A DNA stretch of 64,000 bases from Leptospira yanagawae serovar Saopaulo str. Sao Paulo = ATCC 700523 (GTDB lineage: Bacteria; Spirochaetota; Leptospiria; Leptospirales; Leptospiraceae), in NCBI RefSeq assembly GCF_000332475.2, contig NZ_AOGX02000016.1, positions 1-64,000 on the forward strand. Direction: 5' to 3'. A program made the position numbers and the translations under genes. The notes beneath the pieces were generated by a model that worked only from the letters and a program-made list of their open reading frames with translations, made no database searches and was not told the DNA's origin. Each line of letters opens with the position of its first letter. The first letter of the stretch is position 1. This document shows, in pieces, positions 34,345-43,999 of the stretch.

Positions 34345-34800
34345 ATGGAAATGGAACTCTCCTTAGAACAATACGAAACCCTACTCAAATTAGTATATAT
34401 GGGGGATTGGGTCATTTCCACATTACAAGCCAAGGATAGGTCAGAAGACGAACCAGACTCTGACTCCAGATATGCCGATGTTGTCCGCCATGTATTCTCC
34501 CAAGCAGAACATGCAGGCCTCGGCAATATTGTTCAAATTGACCAAAACAATGGGGAACCCTACCTCACACGCGAGTTTGAGGAAGAAAGTGGTCTTGTGG
34601 ATATTTTGGAAGACTACGAAGACGAAGTGTTTTGGCAAGCCCTCATCGAACGATTGGCACACCGTGATTTCCTACGCCATTTCGGCGAAACAGCAATCTC
34701 CCAAATGGCTATCGAAGAAAGGATCGAAAAAGAAACTCCCTTTCACGACAAATGGGCCACAGAATTCCATGAAAATGGATTAGAAAATATCAAAACCTAA
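34345..34800 (+). CDS. Small acidic hypothetical protein
   Basis: 151 residues, unrecognised and very acidic (many Asp/Glu, e.g. EEESGLVDILEDYEDEVFW). It is helical by composition, with no signal peptide or membrane segment, so cytoplasmic. It has an ATG at 34345 and another at 34351; neither has a clear ribosome site. Codon use looks like the neighbours. The stop is six bases from the convergent minus-strand gene. It is probably a conserved leptospiral protein, but the function is unknown. Confidence 0.65.
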   Translation: MEMELSLEQYETLLKLVYMGDWVISTLQAKDRSEDEPDSDSRYADVVRHVFSQAEHAGLGNIVQIDQNNGEPYLTREFEEESGLVDILEDYEDEVFWQALIERLAHRDFLRHFGETAISQMAIEERIEKETPFHDKWATEFHENGLENIKT

Positions 34801-34806
34801 CATAGA

Positions 34807-36333
34807 TTATTTATTTTTTGGCCAAAGTAATCGATCTTCTCTTTGTTTTTTCTTAGTCATAACATCTTCCAATCGAGTTCGTAGAATGTATTCAATTTGA
34901 TTTTTAGTTTGTTCTGACAAATTGGAGACATCAACAGGATCTCCTGCCTCACGTAACAGAAGTTCAATGGAATCAAATGCGTGTTGGTTTAAAAAATCTC
35001 CATTTTTGGGAACTTTGGGGATCTTATAAAAAAACTTAAGTGCATCCGACTGCAATTTTGGATCTTGTTTCCATTGCCCATACTCCCAAAGTAGTTTTGC
35101 CTTTTCGAAAAGACCGTCTCTTTCTCGGTAATGGTTAGGTGTATTTTTGATGAGTGTGTCCAAGATATCGATTCGTTTTTTGACATATGCGTCTTCTGCT
35201 TCTATTACATTTGATATCTTCTTTTCTTGCAGAAGTTTTTTGTATTTCGCTTCTACTTGTCGAAGGGTCTCATATCGTATTGTCTGTTTTTGTTCAGGTG
35301 TGCTAGACTTTAAATATTCTCTAACACGGAAGTATTGTTCGAGAGCTTTTCCTTGTATGTAATAGATATTCTCAATCGTAAACAAAATTTCCGTTCCCGT
35401 ATTGGTTCCTAACTGGGATGAAAGTGTCGCCATCATTTGGCGTAAAAAATCTTCTTTGTTTAAATTTTCTTGGAAGTAATCAATCGCAAAGTAACTCATA
35501 TCGTTACTAAATGGATATGCCAATCGTTGCAAGTTTTCGTAATACAAATCCCTTACAAATAAATTTAGATCTCCTTTGTTTGGGTCATAACCCATAAACT
35601 TTGAAATGAATTCATCCAATTGTTTTTCTTTTTTTTGTTTTAAGGTGCGATCTAGGTATTTTGTTCGGTCTTCTTTTGGCATCGAGAGTGGAGAACGTGG
35701 AGGTAAGTCCCCTTCTTTCGATAACTTCATTGTGATGGGTTGGCTCGATTCTTCCCCTTTTCTAAATTCTTCAATGATACGATTTCGTTCCTTGTGCAGA
35801 AATAAATTGTCTTCTGCAGATTCAATATCCACTTTAAATGGATCTCTAATATTTTTTAAAGTGGGAAGGACGTCTTTGATGATGATATCTTCAAAATCTC
35901 TATGTCGTTTGATATAAGAGTCAGCCACCCCAGAGTTTTCATTGATCTGGTCGTAATCATTCCGAAATTGTTTTCTTAAATTGGATGTACTTTCTAAATT
36001 TTGGACGAGGTCTTCCCACTGACTTCCTTTGTATTTTCCTTTTGAGAACCCTTCTTTCCCCTCACCTTCTCCTTCCTCGTCTCCTTCATTTGGATCTTCC
36101 GTAGTAGAATTGGTACCGGATTCTCCATTATTTTTGCCCAAACTCATCTCAAAGGAAAGTTGTTTTTCATCCTCTAAAGCGTAAATCCATGCAGGCCCAC
36201 ATAGAACCCGATGGTAAATAGAATCCGAATGATTGAAAGAGTATATAATAAATGTTATGTGAAACATAACAGAAAAATAGAATGCGAAGTAAAATCGATT
36301 CTCAAATAATATGTTACGTATTCCTTTTAACAT
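34807..36333 (-). CDS. Anchored, charged hypothetical envelope protein
   Basis: 508 residues from the ATG at 36333 (a TTG at 36339 is also possible). Residues about 15-35 form a membrane helix (FYFAFYFSVMFHITFIIYSF), and the rest is very charged and predicted helical: an acidic Gly/Glu stretch (DPNEGDEEGEGEGKEGFSKG, about 85-105) and long coiled helices (LRQVEAKYKKLLQEKKISNVIEAEDAYVKK). It overlaps the end of lnt by about 20 bases, so the two are co-expressed. No enzymatic motif is recognised. A structural or scaffold role is possible but unproven. Confidence 0.65.
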   Translation of the reverse strand: MLKGIRNILFENRFYFAFYFSVMFHITFIIYSFNHSDSIYHRVLCGPAWIYALEDEKQLSFEMSLGKNNGESGTNSTTEDPNEGDEEGEGEGKEGFSKGKYKGSQWEDLVQNLESTSNLRKQFRNDYDQINENSGVADSYIKRHRDFEDIIIKDVLPTLKNIRDPFKVDIESAEDNLFLHKERNRIIEEFRKGEESSQPITMKLSKEGDLPPRSPLSMPKEDRTKYLDRTLKQKKEKQLDEFISKFMGYDPNKGDLNLFVRDLYYENLQRLAYPFSNDMSYFAIDYFQENLNKEDFLRQMMATLSSQLGTNTGTEILFTIENIYYIQGKALEQYFRVREYLKSSTPEQKQTIRYETLRQVEAKYKKLLQEKKISNVIEAEDAYVKKRIDILDTLIKNTPNHYRERDGLFEKAKLLWEYGQWKQDPKLQSDALKFFYKIPKVPKNGDFLNQHAFDSIELLLREAGDPVDVSNLSEQTKNQIEYILRTRLEDVMTKKKQREDRLLWPKNK

Positions 36334-38083
36334 AAACAAAAAACGAAATCCCTACTATACCCATAAATAAATAAGATAATAAATTTCCATACAATCGATA
36401 GAAAGTCATTTCTCCAGGGATCACAGATACTTTTTTGCGAATGGTGGCAGTTGTTTCAATAGGCGTGAAATCATTATCGATATTTCTACCCAAATGATCT
36501 GTAAAAACAGATGTACCTGAATTTGTGGAACGAACAATCCACTTTCGGAATTCAATGGCACGTAATCTACCAAGTGTATGGTGTTGGTAAGATTCTACCG
36601 AATTCCCATACCATTTATCATTTGTTACATTGACAATAAAATCGGGATCCCCGTCGAATTTTCGAACAAATTCAGAAATGATCACTTCATAACAAATCAA
36701 TGGCAAAAAACTACCTATCATTTTTTCTTCGATTCTGTTTCCTTTGTAATGGTCTCTAACAGAATTTGGACTCATAACAAATGTATCTTCCCAATGTAAG
36801 TCTTTTGGGACTGTTGTTTGACTGGTAGATTTTCGAGTTTCATAATAAGGAATTAAATCCAATTTTGTACCCGGTGCAAACTGACCTGTTTGACCCGACA
36901 AAGCATACATCCATTCAAATGGCATGTACTCTCCAAAAATTAATAAAAATACCTTTTGGTAACTGTTTTTTCGTTCCCCATTAGGACTCATTAACACAGA
37001 AGAATTGTATGTCCGGATATCACTTCTCACAATACGTTCGGAAAATTTATCCCCAGGGATGTCTGCATCCAATTCATTAAAATACAAATTCGCCCCGTGG
37101 CGTAAACTGATGATGGCCATAAGCGATTCAAACTGGTGCCAATAAATTCGCATTGCCCGAGTGATTTCAGAATCGTGTGTTGTGAAAAATGGAATGCCTG
37201 ATTCAGGCAGAACCACCAAATCCACTGGATTGTCTTTCAGTTCTCGTTCTACCATTTGGTCGATACGAGTCATTAATTTTCGGATTTCTTCTATGGGATT
37301 CCGACCATCACGAAACTCTAGAGGAGCATCAGGTTGGACAATGAGAACTTCTCTCTCTGCGATTGGTTTTATGTTTTCCCATTTCTGAAAGAGGTAATAA
37401 CCATTCCCAAAGAACAAAACTAGTATAAAAATCACAAGTGCCAAACCACTAACGATTCGTTTGGTGGTATTTTTGTGTTTTGATAGAATGGAAGGTAAGA
37501 ATCGCAAAATCTGTTTCGGTTTTCTTAGATAAAAAAGATAATATGAGACAAAAAATAAAAATGCAGATAGTCCGTAAGCACTCGTATACTCAGCATTTTG
37601 CGCTAATATCTGATTTTCAGCGACTACGTTTCCGAAATACCAAGGAAACACTTGCGGTGTAAAAAATTCTGCAAACAAAATTGCAAACGAAGCGATGAGT
37701 GGGAAAAATCTTTTTACCCTGATCGATAAAAAGGAAAATATCAGTAAATATACAGGAAATTTAAAATTCAGTAGAATTGCAGATACTATAAATATTGGAA
37801 CAGCTAAATACCAATCGAATCCCCCAAAAACAGTTGTCATGTGGTAAACCCAATGGAAAGACACGATATAAAATAGGATCGCAAACCCAAATCCATGGTA
37901 GATCAGTTTTTTCCATTCGCCACGATTTCTTTTTTCAATGATAAAAAGTCCAAATGGCGCAAACCAAACAAAAAACGGTAAATTTATGGGAGCAAAGGAT
38001 AAAAAAGAAAATACGGCCGTGACCGTATAACAAAGAACGGATATGAACCCTTCACGTGAAATTAAAAAACGAGCCAGTTTCAT
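36314..38083 (-). CDS. lnt: Apolipoprotein N-acyltransferase
   Basis: 589 residues. It adds the third acyl chain to the N-terminal Cys of lipoproteins in the inner membrane. The N-terminal 220 residues hold several membrane helices, followed by a nitrilase-like domain whose triad can be read: Glu294 in LPESGIPF, Lys377 in SYQKVFLLIFGEYMPFE and Cys464 in LPLICYEVI. A final membrane helix lies near 570-585. It is longer than the E. coli enzyme. Downstream it overlaps the charged envelope protein gene. Confidence 0.92.
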   Translation of the reverse strand: MKLARFLISREGFISVLCYTVTAVFSFLSFAPINLPFFVWFAPFGLFIIEKRNRGEWKKLIYHGFGFAILFYIVSFHWVYHMTTVFGGFDWYLAVPIFIVSAILLNFKFPVYLLIFSFLSIRVKRFFPLIASFAILFAEFFTPQVFPWYFGNVVAENQILAQNAEYTSAYGLSAFLFFVSYYLFYLRKPKQILRFLPSILSKHKNTTKRIVSGLALVIFILVLFFGNGYYLFQKWENIKPIAEREVLIVQPDAPLEFRDGRNPIEEIRKLMTRIDQMVERELKDNPVDLVVLPESGIPFFTTHDSEITRAMRIYWHQFESLMAIISLRHGANLYFNELDADIPGDKFSERIVRSDIRTYNSSVLMSPNGERKNSYQKVFLLIFGEYMPFEWMYALSGQTGQFAPGTKLDLIPYYETRKSTSQTTVPKDLHWEDTFVMSPNSVRDHYKGNRIEEKMIGSFLPLICYEVIISEFVRKFDGDPDFIVNVTNDKWYGNSVESYQHHTLGRLRAIEFRKWIVRSTNSGTSVFTDHLGRNIDNDFTPIETTATIRKKVSVIPGEMTFYRLYGNLLSYLFMGIVGISFFVYVKRNT

Positions 38084-38107
38084 ATCCGTTAGACTACTAA
38101 ATTAGAA

Positions 38108-39145
38108 TTACGATTTGTTGTAGTTATTGTTACCGTTTTGTACTTTTGTGAAGATCATCTTCCCTGCAGCAGTTTGGATGATACTTGTCACAACCACTCG
38201 CACATCTTTGCCAACCAAATGTCCGCCGTTTTCGATCACAACCATTGTTCCGTCTTCGAGGTAACCAATCCCTTGGTTTTCGTCCTTTCCTTCTTTGATC
38301 ACAGAAATTTGAAACTCTTCGCCAGGAAGAACCACTGGTTTCAATGCATTGGCAAGATTATTCAAATTCAATACACGGACACCTTGTAGTTCCGCCACTT
38401 TGTTGAGGTTGAAGTCATTGGTAACAACCGCGCCACCAGTATCACGAGCAAGTTTCACTAATTTTGCATCCACTTCTCTTGTGTCTGAATAATCTGTATA
38501 AGTGATTTTGACTTCGATGGAACCTTTTCTTTGTAATTTGTTCAGCATCTCAAGACCACGACGTCCACGTGCCCGTTTGATTGGGTCGGAAGAATCGGAA
38601 ATCAATTGGATTTCGCGTAACACAAAATTAGGAAGGATGAGTGGACCATCGAGGAAATGTGTATCCGCAATGTCTAAAATACGACCATCGATCACAACCG
38701 AAGTGTCCAAAATTTTGTCTTTGATTTGGGAATTCCCTGCTTCTAAACCTGGAATGGAAAAACTAGAACCAGGTGCTCCACTTCCTCCACCAAAAATGGA
38801 CAATCCAGGTTTTTTGGAAAACGCCACTCCCATTTTGATCCCAGTTAGAAAAAAGAGAACCGCTATGAAAATGGAAACTGATTTGTATCCATAATCGTTT
38901 AGTAAACTCACTGGGAATGCAGAAATCGAAAGTCCCAAAAGGGCACCAACGCTTGCACATAGAACAACATCCGCTTTGATTTCTGGGAATAGTTTTCTCT
39001 CACCGAGAATCAACACCAAAGAATAAAGCAAAACGACACCGGCAAGAATCCCCGCCAAAACGATGTTTTGCGATTCGGAATGTATAAAGAAAAACGATAC
39101 CGAAGCGACGAGAATCGTCCCTAAGGTTGAAAGTAAGTGTTTCAT
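38108..39145 (-). CDS. PIN/TRAM-domain membrane protein (YacL-like)
   Basis: 345 residues. Four hydrophobic segments occupy about 5-110, a PIN nuclease-fold domain spans about 145-260 ([40 protein letters not shown] with conserved acids) and a TRAM domain covers about 280-340 ([24 protein letters not shown]). PIN domains are usually Mg-dependent RNases and TRAM binds RNA, so an RNase is likely. AAGGA lies seven bases before the ATG. It follows carD on the same strand with a gap of 40, as CarD and YacL-type genes often sit near each other. Confidence 0.87.
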   Translation of the reverse strand: MKHLLSTLGTILVASVSFFFIHSESQNIVLAGILAGVVLLYSLVLILGERKLFPEIKADVVLCASVGALLGLSISAFPVSLLNDYGYKSVSIFIAVLFFLTGIKMGVAFSKKPGLSIFGGGSGAPGSSFSIPGLEAGNSQIKDKILDTSVVIDGRILDIADTHFLDGPLILPNFVLREIQLISDSSDPIKRARGRRGLEMLNKLQRKGSIEVKITYTDYSDTREVDAKLVKLARDTGGAVVTNDFNLNKVAELQGVRVLNLNNLANALKPVVLPGEEFQISVIKEGKDENQGIGYLEDGTMVVIENGGHLVGKDVRVVVTSIIQTAAGKMIFTKVQNGNNNYNKS

Positions 39146-39185
39146 AACTCAATCCTTATAAAAGAGTTTGAGCAAAAACGGAAGT

Positions 39186-39767
39186 TTATTCTAAATCTAG
39201 ATCATCATCCAGGTCTTTTGGAGGTGGTGGAGGTGTTATGCCTTGCACTGAAGCTGCTAACACATCTGAAACGATGTTTCCTGCTTCTTCTTGGGGTACA
39301 CCCTTGCTCAGTGCAATTTCCATCTTTACTAAATTATAGGCGCTTTCATAGAGCTTTCTCTCCATAATAGAGAGTTCTTTGCCATAGGCACGTCTGTAAA
39401 GATTACGGCAAACATCAGCCACTTCGAAAATAGAACCAGATTTGATCTTGTTCATATTGTTCTGGTAACGGACTTTCCAGTCCTCTTCCGTGTCGACCTC
39501 ATCCTTTTTTAGGAGAGTGAGAACTTTTTTGATCTCTTTTTTATCAATGATCGACCGGATACCCACATCAATTGCTCGGTCCACTGGGATCGAGACCTTC
39601 ATTTTGGAACCTTGAATTTCCAAGCTGTAACAGTCTTTTTTCTTTCCCAGAATGAGTTTCTTTGCAACTTCTGTGACTTCACCTACTCCATGGATCGGGT
39701 ATACAACGTAGTCCCCCACCTTGAATTTAGGCTCTTTAGTTTTTTCGTTTAGTTTTTTTGTAGCCAA
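39186..39767 (-). CDS. carD: CarD/CdnL-family RNA polymerase-binding regulator
   Basis: 193 residues. The N-terminal RNA polymerase-interaction domain is visible ([20 protein letters not shown], about 16-75), followed by a helical DNA-binding domain ([40 protein letters not shown]). CarD/CdnL proteins stabilise open complexes at rRNA and other promoters. The frame starts with TTG at 39767; no ATG or GTG lies upstream in frame within the expected region. A near-consensus promoter lies upstream. The C-terminal 20 residues are acidic and proline-rich. Confidence 0.93.
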   Translation of the reverse strand: MATKKLNEKTKEPKFKVGDYVVYPIHGVGEVTEVAKKLILGKKKDCYSLEIQGSKMKVSIPVDRAIDVGIRSIIDKKEIKKVLTLLKKDEVDTEEDWKVRYQNNMNKIKSGSIFEVADVCRNLYRRAYGKELSIMERKLYESAYNLVKMEIALSKGVPQEEAGNIVSDVLAASVQGITPPPPPKDLDDDLDLE

Positions 39768-39804
39768 GTAAGTATAATAACTTCCGTAAATACTCTTGCC
39801 CTTC

Positions 39805-39832
39805 AGTATACCTGAAAAATGGCCAATGTCAA
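39805..39832 (-). promoter_or_regulatory. Near-consensus sigma-70 promoter of carD
   Basis: On the minus strand TTGACA (39832-39827), a 16-base spacer and TATACT (39810-39805); the carD TTG start is about 38 bases further. It is the best promoter match in the window. Confidence 0.7.
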
Positions 39833-39851
39833 GGAAGTTGGCAAAAATAGT

Positions 39852-40469
39852 TCAGAATCGAATGGTTTTTACTTGGGCATCACTCAAATTAGGGAGTTTG
39901 CTCTTCACGGAGTCCAAAGTTTCCTTCGCATCTTCTAAGCGGTAATAATACCCAGCAAATAATTTCCCTGTGGATGTCCGAAAGATCCGTCCTCGCAATT
40001 GGGGATGAGACTCAAGCAATTGTTTGCCGACGGAAACAGCTTCTTCCGGTGAAAAATCTCCAATTTGGACCATGTAGTTGATTTGGTCATTTTTTGGCGG
40101 AAATTTCAGAGTTGCTGGGAATGGAGAAGGATCCTGGGTTTGGGGACTTGTGCTCGCTTCCAAGGGTCTCGACTCTTCCGTCCGCGGTGTTTCTGTTAAT
40201 TTTGCATGGGATTCTGATTTTGTCCCAACATTGGAAAAGGAAGTTTCAGCATTTTCTTTGAACTTACTTTCCTTTTGTCCCAATTGGATGCCCACGACCA
40301 AACCAGAAGTAAAGAGAAGGATTCCACCGATGAGAAGGATGAATGCAGATTTAGGTTTGGCAGTGCTACCCAAAGTTGGAGATGGATTGGATGCATAGGA
40401 ATAGGTGGGAACCTCACCGTCAAAGGGTCGGCCTGACCTTAGCTTTCTGGAATAATCTATATTTTGCAT
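39852..40469 (-). CDS. SPOR-domain membrane protein
   Basis: 205 residues from the ATG at 40469; an upstream in-frame start at 40547 would add 26 residues with no clear role. A membrane helix lies near 40-62 of the shorter form (FILLIGGILLFTSGLVVGIQLG), then a Ser/Glu/Pro-rich linker, and a SPOR-like domain at the C-terminus (INYMVQIGDFSPEEAVSVGK, YYRLEDAKETLDSVKSKLP). SPOR domains bind denuded peptidoglycan at division sites. It is probably an inner-membrane anchored septal protein. It diverges from the methyltransferase gene. Confidence 0.7.
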   Translation of the reverse strand: MQNIDYSRKLRSGRPFDGEVPTYSYASNPSPTLGSTAKPKSAFILLIGGILLFTSGLVVGIQLGQKESKFKENAETSFSNVGTKSESHAKLTETPRTEESRPLEASTSPQTQDPSPFPATLKFPPKNDQINYMVQIGDFSPEEAVSVGKQLLESHPQLRGRIFRTSTGKLFAGYYYRLEDAKETLDSVKSKLPNLSDAQVKTIRF

Positions 40470-40648
40470 GGGCGTTCCGATTTCTATCTTACTACAATTG
40501 TCGGAGTGGAACTGCAAAAAATAGACTGGTTTTTTTAAAGGGAACAAAGGGATCTCTTGGTGAACTTACAAAAAGAAAACGAAATGGGATTACGTGGAGA
40601 TTTGTCACTTGTAACTGCAGTCTTTTTCCCATATATTGAAAATCTCCA

Positions 40649-41275
40649 ATGAATTGTCCTCTTTGTGACAGTACTTCGATACCCTTTTACCAAAATCGAT
40701 TTCGATCCTATTTGGTATGCCAAAGTTGTGATGCCATTTTTATGGACCAACAATTTTGGCCGACCCCTGAATGTGAGAAAAAACGCTACTTAGAACATAA
40801 CAATGATATATACGATACCGGTTACCAAAACTTCCTTAAACCCATCGTCGAAAAAATTTTACAAAACCAAACCATCGGTGATAAGGGATTGGATTTTGGA
40901 GCAGGACCCGGTCCCGTTGTCCAATACCTTTTAAAGCAAAATGGTCATTCAATTTCATTGTACGATCCTTATTTCCATCCTTACCAAGAACTCTTAAAAG
41001 AAACATACGATTATATCGTGCTCACTGAAGTTGTGGAACACTTCCATTCACCAAAAAAAGAATTCCAAGTGTTGTCCTCAATGTTACAACCAAAAGGTAG
41101 GTTGTATATACTAACCCATCCTTATGATGACAGCATCAATTTTGAAAAGTGGTATTATAAAAATGACCAAACACATACTTTTTTTTATACAAAAAAATCC
41201 TTTGTTTGGATTAAAGAAACCTATGGGTTTCAAAATCTGATGATAGAAAATCGGATGATTATTTTAGAGAAATAA
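40649..41275 (+). CDS. Zinc-ribbon class I SAM-dependent methyltransferase
   Basis: 208 residues. The N-terminus has a zinc-ribbon-like set CPLCDSTSIPFY and CQSCD (about 3-27). The methyltransferase fold shows motif I as GLDFGAGPGPVVQYLL (about 74-89), ILVLTEVVEHF-like motif as DYIVLTEVVEHFHSP, and TLHPY-like GRLYILTHPYDD. The pattern matches methyltransferases that modify small molecules or surface sugars; the substrate is unknown. The ATG is clear at 40649 and it stands alone on the plus strand. Confidence 0.82.
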   Translation: MNCPLCDSTSIPFYQNRFRSYLVCQSCDAIFMDQQFWPTPECEKKRYLEHNNDIYDTGYQNFLKPIVEKILQNQTIGDKGLDFGAGPGPVVQYLLKQNGHSISLYDPYFHPYQELLKETYDYIVLTEVVEHFHSPKKEFQVLSSMLQPKGRLYILTHPYDDSINFEKWYYKNDQTHTFFYTKKSFVWIKETYGFQNLMIENRMIILEK

Positions 41276-41366
41276 ACTGCATTGAATCTTTATCAAATTC
41301 CGAACCCAACACGTTGAAAAAATGATTCATTAAAATTATAAGTTAATTGTTTAGAGTTTAGAAATG

Positions 41367-43322
41367 TTATGAAATTAACATTATCAGTTCTTTTATTTTT
41401 TTGTGTTCAGGGTTTGCCAACTTAATCTGTTGTACTAAATATTGAGCTCTTTCTTTATCCCCCAATAATCGACAAACATCTGCCAAATGTATCAAATTGC
41501 GAATGTTGTTTGGCTGACGTAACCTTACCCTTTCACTTAATTCCTGTGATTCCTCCAAAAAAGAAGGGGATTTAAAAATCGAATACAATCGTTTGTACAA
41601 AACAGAGGTATGGAACATCCAACTTGTATCGGAAGGGAAATTTTCTAAAGCCAAACTCGCATATTCCATCGCCTTTAAAAGATTCTCTTCTTTTTCATAG
41701 AGTTTCGTGATGTATTTTAATTCAGTGATGGAAACATCCAAAAGTGAATCATAGGATAATAATAAATCCAATGCCCTGGAGTATTCCTTCTTTCGGATCA
41801 ACTTTTTCGCTTCCTTCCAATGTTGGCCTGGTTTGGAATCGGGACTCAAGTTGTATTCAAGTGAGATTAAACTCAAATCATCTGAATACTTTCCTTTTGA
41901 TTCTAATACGTTTATTAAAGTTTTGAAATTACCATCTGATTCTTCTATGCATTCTAAAATCAAGTTTTGGTTTTCATTGATGTCGCGATACTTTCCTGAA
42001 TCGGAGATCACCAAGTCATCCTTTCCATCAGAACCACAAAAAATTTTATCACCTTGTTTCATTTGGAAAACAGAGATAAAACGATTCATTGGGACTTCCA
42101 TCACACCCAATTTATAATAATGGATGTCTTCTTCAATGAAACTTGCTCTTCCATCCCTATACAGTACCAACCATGGGTGTTCTAAATTGATGAAATACAG
42201 AGTTCCTGTTGATTCTTCGAGTAACCCAATGACCGCCGAAACAAGCATTGCCCCATCAAAGGTTTCAAAAATTTTTTGTAGGTCTAAATACGAATCGTGT
42301 AACCATCTTTCTGGAGATCGATTTGAAGAAACAGGATCCATTTTGGAACGGATGATGATTGAGTTATAAACGGCACCAAGTACGATTGCTCCCCCTGCTC
42401 CCTGGATTGATTTTCCCATAGCATCCCCATTGATGAATGCCTTGTAACGTTTTCCTTGTAAAATCAGATTGTAAACGGAAAGGTAATCCCCACCTAACTG
42501 ATATTCCTTGTTTCTAAAATGAAACTTTTTATATTGGTTTAAAATTGTTTCAATGGTGACAGCATTTCCATCCACTTCTTTACCCAAAAGTGGTTCAAAA
42601 AGAAGTGAAGTAAGAAAATAATCTCCGTCTTGTTGGGTTTTCAAAACCTGAATTTCTTCTGCTGTCTTTGTGATTTCTTCATTTTTTTTAATCACTCGTA
42701 AATGATTCAGAAAGGAATGGAAACGATACCTTTCTATGATTAACCCACTAAAAATTCCAAGTAAATAACTTAGGATTAAATTTTGCATGGAATAAGAAGC
42801 AGAAGGTGTATCGAGGTTTGGTTTATAAATCAATACTGATAAAACAAAAATGAGAATTGAGATAGGATAATAAATGAATAAGGTTTTCCTTGGCAGTGGC
42901 AAAAAGGACAAAACAACCACAACCATTTGGTAACCAGAAACATATGGTGCGTCGTCAGCAATCCTACCTGTATAATAAGCTGCTGTGAAAAGCAGGTATC
43001 CATACACAACATAACCCCAGACCAATCCTTCCAGTTTTGACTTTGTTTGTTTTGAATGATTGATGAGGATGAAAAAAATATAACTGATACAAAGAAGGGA
43101 AAAACCAATTCGATAGTAAAAAAGTTCCGGGAATTCAGGATGCAGTTTTGCATCCGTATCAAATGCAAAACCAAGTAAGGCTACGCTCCCAATCAAACTG
43201 CCTGGAAATTGGATGATGCGAGCATGCCGATCCAGTTCTTGGCAATATTCAGATTGGTAGAGTTTACGTTCCGGGATTAAATCTAAAAACTTGGATAAAA
43301 TGGCCCGAAAGTTCTGAAACAC
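41367..43322 (-). CDS. Membrane PP2C (SpoIIE) phosphatase with C-terminal TPRs
   Basis: 651 residues. About six membrane helices lie at 35-200, a coiled coil follows (about 205-230), then a PP2C/SpoIIE domain at about 230-495 (QLGGD, NGDAMGKSIQGAGG, GSDGKDDL, YSDDLSLISLEY with the metal-binding Asps) and TPR-like helices at about 500-650. Its phosphatase and TPR part is a clear paralog of the end of the 1904-residue protein (both start with QQDGDYFL). The start is a GTG at 43322. No STAS gene is adjacent. It is just upstream of the oxidase terminator and is probably independent. Confidence 0.85.
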   Translation of the reverse strand: MFQNFRAILSKFLDLIPERKLYQSEYCQELDRHARIIQFPGSLIGSVALLGFAFDTDAKLHPEFPELFYYRIGFSLLCISYIFFILINHSKQTKSKLEGLVWGYVVYGYLLFTAAYYTGRIADDAPYVSGYQMVVVVLSFLPLPRKTLFIYYPISILIFVLSVLIYKPNLDTPSASYSMQNLILSYLLGIFSGLIIERYRFHSFLNHLRVIKKNEEITKTAEEIQVLKTQQDGDYFLTSLLFEPLLGKEVDGNAVTIETILNQYKKFHFRNKEYQLGGDYLSVYNLILQGKRYKAFINGDAMGKSIQGAGGAIVLGAVYNSIIIRSKMDPVSSNRSPERWLHDSYLDLQKIFETFDGAMLVSAVIGLLEESTGTLYFINLEHPWLVLYRDGRASFIEEDIHYYKLGVMEVPMNRFISVFQMKQGDKIFCGSDGKDDLVISDSGKYRDINENQNLILECIEESDGNFKTLINVLESKGKYSDDLSLISLEYNLSPDSKPGQHWKEAKKLIRKKEYSRALDLLLSYDSLLDVSITELKYITKLYEKEENLLKAMEYASLALENFPSDTSWMFHTSVLYKRLYSIFKSPSFLEESQELSERVRLRQPNNIRNLIHLADVCRLLGDKERAQYLVQQIKLANPEHKKIKELIMLIS

Positions 43323-43336
43323 GATAGTGCATTAGA

Positions 43337-43362
43337 CGAAAAAACCCGCTCGAAGGCGGGTT
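43337..43362 (-). terminator. Rho-independent terminator of the cytochrome oxidase operon
   Basis: On the minus strand the arms AACCCGC and GCGGGTT (plus 43343-43349 and 43356-43362) pair around a six-base loop, followed by a T run from 43344-43339. It lies about 28 bases after the subunit IV stop. Confidence 0.8.
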
Positions 43363-43389
43363 CTTTCATTCACTCCTTTCTAATATTTC

Positions 43390-43986
43390 TTAGAAAAAAG
43401 TTTTTACCGGTGTGTCAGATGTTGGCGCAATCCGTGAGATGATATCTCCGAACGAAAATGCAAACAGAAGTGCAAGGAATGCAAATGCCGAGAGGAAAAT
43501 CACTCGGTTTAGCATATTGTCATACTTCAAATGCATAAAGTAAGCCAATACAAAAAATGCCTTTCCAGTTGCAACGGCCATGGCCACAATCATATTCCAT
43601 TTCCCAAGATCGTATTGAGCAACCCAAACTGTGACAAAGGTTCCAAAGAATAGTGCAAGTAACACAAACACGTAAGTTTTAATAGAAATTACATGGTGTT
43701 CGTGCTCTTCTTCTTCTTCCCCGTCTTCCACCCACATAGAAGCAGAAGCGTGGTCCTCTTTATGGTCTTCATCACCCAATACAAATTTTAACAGTTTATT
43801 GTCTTTGTTTTCAGATGTGAATTTAGCAAATCGATTTGTTTGGAAAAATTGACCAAACCAGTTTACAATAAATCCTACTATGGTTGCTGTTGCAATCCCA
43901 GGAGCAAAGATTCCAAACCCTAAAACAGGTGTAAAAACAGCTACGAGTGCAATGAAGTATAGTCCGTAATTGATTACGTATTCCAT
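43390..43986 (-). CDS. ctaF: Cytochrome c oxidase subunit IV with an N-terminal extension
   Basis: 198 residues. The C-terminal 95 residues match COX4_pro/CtaF proteins (three membrane helices; YVFVLLALFFGTFVTVWVAQYDLG, VATGKAFFVLAYFMHLKYDNML). Unusually, two more hydrophobic segments and a charged, His/Glu-rich linker (EDHKEDHASASMWVEDGEEEEEHEHH) come first, so it is longer than the usual 90-110-residue protein. It supports assembly or stability of the aa3 core and is the last gene of the operon. Confidence 0.8.
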   Translation of the reverse strand: MEYVINYGLYFIALVAVFTPVLGFGIFAPGIATATIVGFIVNWFGQFFQTNRFAKFTSENKDNKLLKFVLGDEDHKEDHASASMWVEDGEEEEEHEHHVISIKTYVFVLLALFFGTFVTVWVAQYDLGKWNMIVAMAVATGKAFFVLAYFMHLKYDNMLNRVIFLSAFAFLALLFAFSFGDIISRIAPTSDTPVKTFF

Positions 43987-43999
43987 TTTAAATTCCCTT